A DNA stretch of 62,582 bases, from assembly GCA_020849655.1 (NCBI GenBank), contig JADLFU010000142.1:1-62582 (forward strand), written 5' to 3'. This DNA is from Polyangiaceae bacterium. GTDB taxonomy: Bacteria > Myxococcota_A > Polyangia > Polyangiales > Polyangiaceae. The stretch's first letter is position 1, and each line of letters starts with the position of its first letter. Shown here piece after piece: positions 49,136 to 58,100 of the stretch. Below the pieces are notes generated by a model. The model saw only the letters and a list, made by a program, of their open reading frames with translations. It was not told the DNA's origin and searched no databases. A program made the position numbers and the translations under genes.

Positions 49136-52100
49136 ATGGATCTCGCAGAGCGGCTCAATCTTCTGGAAGCGAATCGTGATTGGCAGGGCCTGGTGGAGGA
49201 GCTGGAGCGCGCGGTCGCCTCCGAAGGGAACGCGGCCGAGAAGGCGAAGCTCTTGCTGCAGCTCGGGCGGGTGCAGTCCCAGAAGCTGCTCCAGTCCGCG
49301 AAGGGGCTGAAGCTGTTCCAGGACGCCTTCAAGGCGAGCCCCCAGCTCGTCGAGGCGCTCGCCGAGGCGCGCGGCGTGTACTGGTCGCTCGGCAAGCTGA
49401 ACATGGTGCAGAAGCTCCTCGAGATGGAGCTGAAGGTCGCGGGCGAGGGCGCGCAGGCGCCGGCGCTGCTCGTCGAGCTCGGCGACGTGATTTCGGACGG
49501 CGGCGACTACGACGGCGCCGCGCAGCGCTACGCGAAGGCGCTCGGCGCCTCCGGCGGCTCCCTCGACGACGCGCGCGAGCGCCTCGAGGACTCGCAGGCG
49601 ACCGACGGCACGTGGCAGGAGCGCATCGCCCTGTTGCTGCGCGCCGCGAACGACGCGACCACCGCGTCCGACCGTGCGGCGCTGTTCGTGCGCGCGGCGC
49701 GCGTCGCGAGGAGGTTCGCCCCGAGCGAGGTCGAGGGCCTGCTCGCGAAGGCGTACGCCGCCGACCCGTCCGATCGCGCGGCCGCCGCGCTCTACGAGGG
49801 GCTGCTCACCGACGCACAGCGCACCGCCGATCTCGCGAGCGAGCAGGCGACCGTGCTCGGCGCGCTCGAGGGGCACCAGAAGGCTGTCGCCGCGCTCCAC
49901 GTCGGCTCGCGATGGATCACGCGGCACCAGAACCTCGAGAACGCCGCGAGGTTCCTCGAGGTGTCGCTCGCCGCGGAGCCGAGCGAGGCCGCGTTCGCGT
50001 TCTTCCGCGAGGTCTGGGGCACGAAGGACGGCAACTGGGAGAAGGTCGCGGCGCTCGCCGACTCGGCCGCGGAGCGCTCCACGGGATCGTTGCGCCTGTT
50101 CTTCGTCGGGCAGTCGGCCGTCGTGCAGTGGCGCCAGGTGGGCAACCTCATCCGCGCGCGGCAGCTCTTCACCGCGCTCGCCGCCGAGGCGCCCGAGCAC
50201 CCGAGCGTCAAGGCGTTCGAGCTGCAGATCGGCGAGTCGCTCTCCGCCGCTCCGGCGCCCGCCGCGGTGGCCGAGCCGACGCCGCCGCCGCCCGTCGCAG
50301 CGGCCGAGCCGCCGCCGCCGCCGCCCGTGGCCGAGCCGACGCCGGCGCCCGCCGCGGTGGCCGAGCCGACGCCGCCTCCGCCCGTCGTCGAGGCCGCGGC
50401 GGCCGCCCCTGCGCCGTCGGTGCCGCCCGCCGCTGGCTCCGAGGGCGAGATCGCGAAGCTCCGCGCGGACCTCGCGAAGCAGGAGGGCGCGAAGCGCTAC
50501 AACGAGTACGTCAAGACGCTGGTCGCGCTCGCGCACGCCGTCCCGGACGACGCCGAGAAGATCGAGCTCCTCGGCAAGGCTGCCGAGATGTACGTCACGC
50601 GCTTCGCGAACCACTCGGAGGCGGTGAAGGTCTACGAGTCGCTGCTCGAGCTCGACGCGGAGCACGGCGCCGGCACGAAGTACCTCACCGAGCAGTACGA
50701 GAAGCGCCGCGACTGGGAGAAGCTGCTCGGCCTGCAGCGCCGCGAGGCGGAGCGGCTGCCGCCGGGCGGCGCCAAGCTCACGAGGTTCCTCGAGATGGCG
50801 CGCCTCGCGAGCGAGCGCGTCCGCAAGCCCGAGGTGAACATCGAGCTCTGGAAGACCGTCCTCGACGCCGACGACGGCAACGCAGAGGCGCTGCACAACC
50901 TCGCGAGCCTGTACGAGAAGGCGCGCGAGTTCGAGCCGCTCGTGAGGGTGCTCGAGCGCCAGGTCGAGACCACGCACGACAACGCGAACCGCGCCGCGAT
51001 CCTCACGAAGCTCGCGCAGCACTACGGCGACAAGCTCAACGACGACGAGGGCGCCGTCCGCGCGTGGCGCGCGCTCCTCGCGCTCGACCCGAACGACCGG
51101 CGCGCGCAGGAGGCGCTGAAGAAGAAGTACCTCGCGCTCGGCAAGTGGGACGACCTCGAGGTGTTCTACGCCGAGAGCGGCAAGTGGGACGAGTTCATCC
51201 GCGTGCTCGAGAGCCAGGAGGCCAAGGAGACCGAGGCCGCCGCGAAGATCGGCATGCTGATGAAGATCGCCGAGCTCTGGGCCGACAAGAAGCAGAAGGC
51301 CGATCGCGCCGCGAAGAGCTACGAGAAGGTGCTCGACCTCGATCCGCAGCACCTCGCCGCCGCCGAGGCGCTCATCCCGATCTACCAGCACGCGCAGAAC
51401 GCGAAGGGCCTGGCGACCGCGATCGAGGTCAAGCTCGCGCACGAGCAGGATCCGTTCGACCGCCTCGAGCTGTTCCGCGAGGTCGCGGCGCTCTACGAGA
51501 CGAAGCTGAAGGACGGCGCGAAGGCGTTCGATCGCTACCTCTCCGCCTTCGGGATCTCGGCCGGCGACGACACCTGCCGCGAGGACGCCGAGCGCCTCGC
51601 GAAGGCCACCGGGCGCTGGGACGATCTCATCACCGCGTACCGCGGCGCCATCGCCGACGCCGACACGAACGCCGAGCGCGACCTCGGCATCGCGCTCCGG
51701 CTGCGGCTCGGGCGCATCCTCGTCGACGAGGTGGGCCGCGTGGACGACGCGCTCGCCGAGTTCCGCGCGGTGTACGACGCCGACAACGAGAACCTCGACG
51801 CCATCACCGCGCTCGAGCGCCTCTACCGGCAGACGAAGAAGTTCGACGAGCTGCTCTCGATCTACGACAAGAAGCGCGAGCTCGCGACGTCGTTCGAGGA
51901 CAAGCGAGAGACGCTGTTCGGCATCGCGCGCCTGTACGAGTCCGAGCTGTCCGACACCGCGAAGGCCATCGCGACCTACAACGCCGTGCTCGAGGAGGAT
52001 CCGGCCGACGCCGCGGCGCTCCGCGCGCTCGACAAGCTGTTCGGCGAGACGTCCGCGTGGACGGAGTACGTCGACGTGCTCCGGCGACGCATCGAGCTCG

Positions 52101-55100
52101 AGGCCACCGACGCGGAGCTCATCGATCTCAAGTACCGCCTCGGCCGCACGCTCGAGCAGCACATGAGCGATCCGTCGGGCGCGCTTGGCAACTACCGCGA
52201 GATCCTCTCGCTCGACGCCTCTCACGAGGGCGCTCGCTCGGCGCTCGAGGCGCTGCTCGCGCACGCGGAGCTCGCCCCCGAGGCGGCGTCCATCCTCGAG
52301 CCGATCTACGAGGCGCGTGAGGAGTGGGAGAAGCTGATCCAGGCGCTCGAGATCCTCGCGAAGCACGAGGGTGACGTCGACGCGCGCGTGGGCCTGCTGC
52401 GCAAGGTGGCGCGCACGGCGGCCGGATGCCTCGGCGATCTCGGCCGGGCGTTCGACTCGTCCGCGCGGGCGCTGAAGGACGACCCGGCCAGCACGGAGTC
52501 TCGCGGCGAGCTCGAGAACTGGGCGCGCCAGGCGAACGCGTGGGACAAGCTCGACGCGGTGCTGTTCGAGATCGCGCAGGGCCTCGCGGACCCGACGCTG
52601 GCGCGCGAGTACTGGCTGCGGCTCGGCCGCATCAACGAGCACCTCGAGCGCATCGACGCGGCCGCGGAGCGCTACGGCCAGGTGCTCGCGCTCGATCCGA
52701 ACGACGCGGAGGGCCTCGCCGCGCTCGACGCGCTCTACCGCCGCACGGAGCGTTGGACCGATCTCGTCAGCGTGTTCCGCCGCCGCATCGAGCTGACCGG
52801 CGACACGCGAGAGCGCGAGGAGCTCTACGGCCAGATGGCCGCCGTCTACGAGGAGAAGCTCGCGCAGCCCGATCAGGCGATCGCGGCGTACCGGGAGGTG
52901 CTGTCGAGCGACGAGACGAGCCAGGTCGCGCTGACGGCGCTCGACGCGCTGTTCACGCGGCAGAGCATGTGGGCCGAGCTCGCCGACAACCTCGAGGCGC
53001 AGCTGCGCCTCGCGGACGCGGACGACGCGCAGCTCGGGTTCATGCTGCGCCTCGCCGATCTGCGCGAGACGCGGATGAGCCAGACGGAGATGGCGATCGA
53101 CATCCACCGGCAGGTGCTCGATCGCGATCCGGCGAACGCGCAGGCGCTCGCGGCGCTCGAGCGGCTCGGGAAGGACGAGCGCCACGAGGTCGACATCGCC
53201 GAGATCCTCGAGCCGCTGTACAGGCAGTCCGGCGATTTCGCGAAGCTGATCGGCGTGCACGAGGTGCAGGTGCGCCGCAGCGACACGCCGAGCCGCCAGG
53301 TCGAGCTGTTGCACCAGGTCGCGCAGCTCCACGAGGACGCCGCCGGCGATCTGAACGCCGCGTTCGACACGCTCGCGCGCGCGCTCGCGGTCGATCCGTC
53401 CGCGCCCGACACGATCGCGGGGCTCGACAGGCTCGCGCGCGCGACGGGGCGGTTCCAGGACCTCGCCGGCGTCTACGAGTCGCTCGCCGACAAGCAGGAG
53501 GATCCCGCCGTCGGCACCGCGCTCTTCGCGATGAGCGCGCGCGTGTACGAGTCCGACCTCGGCAACGTCGAGAGCGCGGTCGCGCACTACCGCAAGGTGC
53601 TCTCGATCGATCCGGTGAACCTCGACGCCGCAGAGAGCCTCGAGCGCCTGTTCCGCCAGACGGAGCGCTACGCCGACCTCGGGCTCATCCTGCAGCGCAA
53701 GGCGGAGATCGTCGACGACGTCGACCAGAAGAAGAACGCGCTCTACCAGGCCGCCTCCATCGAGGAGGACGTGCTCTCGCGCCCCGACCCGGCGATCGCG
53801 GTCTACGGCAAGGTGCTCGAGATCGACCCCGAGGACATGCGCAGCATCGACGCCTTGATCAAGCTCTACCTGTCGCTGTCGCGCTGGGAGGAGCTGCTCG
53901 GCGTCTACACGAAGAAGGTCGATCTCGTCTCCGACCCGGACGAGAAGAAGCGCATCTACTACGAGGAGGGCGCCGTCTACGAGCGCGAGCTCTCCGACGT
54001 CGCGCGCGCGACCGACGTCTACCAGCGCGTGCTCGAGCTCGACCCGGACGATCTCGTCGCGCTGGGGCGCCTCGACGTCCTGTACCAGGCGTCGAAGAAC
54101 TGGCCCGAGCTGCTCGCCGTGCTCCAGCACGAGGCCGAGCTCTGCAACGATCCGGCCGAGGGGATCTCGTACCAGTACCGCATCGCGGAGCTCTACGAGA
54201 AGCACCTCGGCGATCCGAACCGCGCCGTCGAGCTGTACCGCGAGATCCTGCAGCAGGCGCCCGACCACGAACCGACGCTCGCGGCGCTCGAGGGGCTGAA
54301 GACCACCGCCGAGGATCCGCTGCCCGCCGCGCTCGTGCTCGAGCCGGTCTACGAGGCCTCGGGCGACTGGGCCAAGCTCATCAGCGCCCTCGATGTGCAG
54401 GTCAAGCACGCGGACGATCCGTACCGGAAGGTCGAGCTGCTGCACCGCATCGCGCGGCTCTACGAGGACAGCCTCGGCGATCTGAAGAACGCGTTCCAGA
54501 CCTACGCGCTCGCGCTGCCCATCGAGAACTCGAACGAGGACACGCTCCTGTCGCTCGAGCGGATCGGCGCGGCGATCGAGCAGTGGGTGAGCGTCGCGCG
54601 GCTGTACGACGTCGAGCTCGACCGCCTCGCCGACACGCCCGAGCGCCTCGTCGAGCTCGGGCTGCGCGTGGCGCAGATCTACGAGGTACAGATCGAGGAC
54701 GTCGACTCCGCGGTCGCGCGCTACCGGCGCGTGCTCGCCGCCGATCCCGAGAACCAGAGCGCCGTCCGCGCGCTCGATCGCCTCTTCTCGATGACCGAGC
54801 GCTGGGCCGACCTCGCCGAGGTGCTCGGGCGCGAGGCGGAGATCGGGCAGTCGCCCGACGAGATCCTGGAGTTCAAGTACCGCCTCGGTCAGCTGCGTCA
54901 GCTGCGCCTCCAGGACGTGCCCGGCGCGATCGCCGCGTACCGCGAGATCCTCGGCGCGGCGCCCGAGCACGAGCAGACGCTCGCCGCCCTCGAGGGCCTG
55001 TTCGCCGGGGGCGTGAGCCAGGTGGAGATCGGCGAGACGCTGGAGCCGCTCTACCAGGCCGCGGGCGAGTGGGAGAAGCTGCTGAAGGTCCACGAGGCGC

Positions 55101-58100
55101 AGCTCGCGCACCTGACCGACGGAGCCGATCGGCTCGCGATGTACTACCGCATCGCCGAGCTCGGCGAGGAGAAGCTGCTCGACGCTGCGGCCGCGCTCGA
55201 CGTCTACGTCCGCGCGCTGAAGGAGGCCCCGCTCGACGAGAAATCGGGCGAAGAGGCCGAGCGCCTCGCAGGCGCCGTCGACGGCGGCTGGGAGCGCGTC
55301 GCGAACGCGTACGCCGACATCACCGGCGTCAGCCAGGACGACGCGACGCTCGCGGCCATCGGCAAGCGCCTCGCGCGCGTGTTCGAGGAGGAGCTCGGGG
55401 ACGTCGCGAGGGCGGAGGACACGTACCGCTACGTGCTCGGCGTCCGCGCGCTCGACGTCGAGGCGCTGTCGAACCTCGACCGCATCTCGCTCGCACAGGA
55501 GAAGTGGCCCGAGCTCGCCGAGGTGCTCGAGCAGCGCGTGAAGGCGACCGAGGACGCGCCGGACCTCGTCGACCTCTACGCGCGCCTCGGCGAGACGTAC
55601 GAGGAGAAGCTCGCGAAGCCCGACGACGCCATCCGCGCGTACCGCCGGATCTTCGACGAGCTCGACAAGCAGCACGAGCCGGCCATCGCCGCGCTCGAGC
55701 GCCTCTACGAGCAGAAGGGCGCGCACGCCGAGCTCCTGGGCGTCCACGAGCGTCAGCTCGAGAACGCCGTCGGCGACGTCGAGGAGGCCGACGTCCGCGC
55801 GAAGATGGCCCGCCTGCTCGCCGAGAAGCTCGGCCAGGTGACCCGGGCGATCGACACGTGGAAGCGCGTGCTCGACGTGCGCGGCGAGGATCCCGAGGCG
55901 CTCGCCGGCCTCGCGGATCTCTACGAGCGCGAGCAGCTCTGGGCGGAGTTCTGCGACGTGCTCGACCGCCAAGCGTACATCGCCCCCGACGACGACGTCC
56001 GCGTCTCGGCGCTGACCCGCCGCGCGCGCACGTTCACCGAGAAGCTCGGCCGCGACGACCAGGCCCTCGAGGACTGGACCCGCGTGCTCGAGGTCGACTA
56101 CGCGAACGTCGACGCCTTGCGCGCGATCGCCGAGATCCGGCGCAAGCAGGGCGACGCGAACGAGCTCGTGCTCGCGCTGCACCAGATCATCGAGCGCGCC
56201 GCCGCGGCCATCGAGGCCGACGAGCAGAAGGCCGTGTTCCGCGAGCTCGGCAAGACGTACGGCGAGACGCTCGCGCAGCCGTACGACGCCGCCGACGCGT
56301 GGACGAAGCTCCTCGAGGTCGACCCGTCGGACTTCGAGGCGATGAACGCGCTCGAGGCCATCTACCGCGCCGACGAGCGCTGGCAGGACGTCGTCAACGT
56401 CAAGCTCCAGCGCGCCGACGCGCTCGAGGACCCGGCGGAGAAGGTCCGCGAGCTGCTCGAGGTCGCGGGGCTCTGGGAGCACAACCTGGAGGATCGCGAC
56501 GGCGGTCGGCTCGCGTTCGAGAAGATCCTCGGCATCGACGCGACGCACGACCAGGCGTTCCTCGCGCTCGAGGAGCTGCACACGGTGGCGGGGCGCTGGG
56601 AGCCCTTGATCGAGCTCTACCTCGGGCGGCTCGACACCCGTGAGGAGGTCGCCGAGAAGAGCGATCTGCTGCGCAAGATCGCGCGCGTGTTCGAGGAGAA
56701 GCTCAACGACAAGGGCCAGGCGTTCGACGCCTTGCTCAACGCGTTCGCCGAGGACTTCGAGGACGACGAGACGTCGCGGTACCTCGAGCGCATGGCGCAG
56801 GCGACCGGGCGCTGGGGCGAGCTGCTCCAGAACGCGAACACCTGGGTGCAGCAGCAGGCCGATCGCCGCGCGAAGATCACGCTCTACCTGCGCCTCGGCA
56901 AGTGGTACGGCGAGGATCTCGGCCGCGCCGACTACGCGCAGGCGAACTTCGCCGAGGTCGTCAAGCTCGACCCGAACAACGTCGCCGTCCTGCGGCAGAG
57001 CGCGAGCCTCTTCAAGAAGAACGCGCAGTGGCAGCAGGCGGGCCAGATGCTGATGCGCGCGAAGGACGTCGCCGTCATCGACACCGATCGCAAGACGGTG
57101 CTGACCGATCTCGGCGATCTGCTGTTCCACAACATGGGGCAGCCCGACCAGGCGCTCGGGTACTACAAGCAGGCGCTCGACGTCGACCCGCACTACGTGC
57201 CGGCGCTCGACTCGCTCGAGAAGTTCTACTCCGAGCGCGACATGAACGAGGACCTCGCGAGGACGCTCTCGCAGAAGGTGTTCGGCCTGAGCGATCCCGA
57301 GAAGATCTCCCACACGAAGCTGCGCGCGGCGGGTCTCTACGAGGCGAAGCTCGGCAAGGCCGAGGACGCCGCGCGGCTCTACAAGGAGGTGCTCGACGCC
57401 GACGCCTCGAACCTCACCGCGATGCGCGGCCTCGAGCGCACCTACGCGGCGCTCGGCCAGTGGCAGGAGTACGTCGGCGTGCTCGAGATCCAGCTCGACG
57501 TCGTGCCGAGCGAGCGCGAGCGCATCGAGACGCTCTTCAAGATCGCCTCCGTGATGGAGGAGCAGTTCCTGAAGGCCGACGTGCAGGCGCAGCGGCTCGA
57601 GCAGGTCATCGAGATCGACCCGAACCACGAGCCGTCGCTCGAGGGCCTCGCGCGCGCCTACGGGCGGCTGCGCCAGTGGCACGATCTCATCAACACGTAC
57701 GAGCGTCACATCCAGGCCACGCTCGACCGGCAGAAGAAGGTCGAGCTCTACGGCAAGATCGCGCTCGTCTACGCGGACGAGGTCGCCGACGTCGACCACG
57801 CGATCGACGCGTACCGCAACATCGTCGACCTCGACGAGTCGAACGTCCCCGCGCTCGAGGCGCTCGGCAAGCTGTACGAGAAGCAGGGCGACATCGCGTC
57901 GTCGATCGACTTCATGACCCGCGTCGCCGACCTGACGGGCGACGGCGCGCAGCGCGTGGAGATGTACTACCGCATCGGCAAGGCGCTCGACGAGAAGCTC
58001 GGCGATCGCGGGCAGGCCGAGCAGCGCTACGAGATGGCGCTCGACCTCGACCCGTCGCACCTGCCGACGCTGGCGGCGCTGCGGCAGATCGCGATCGACT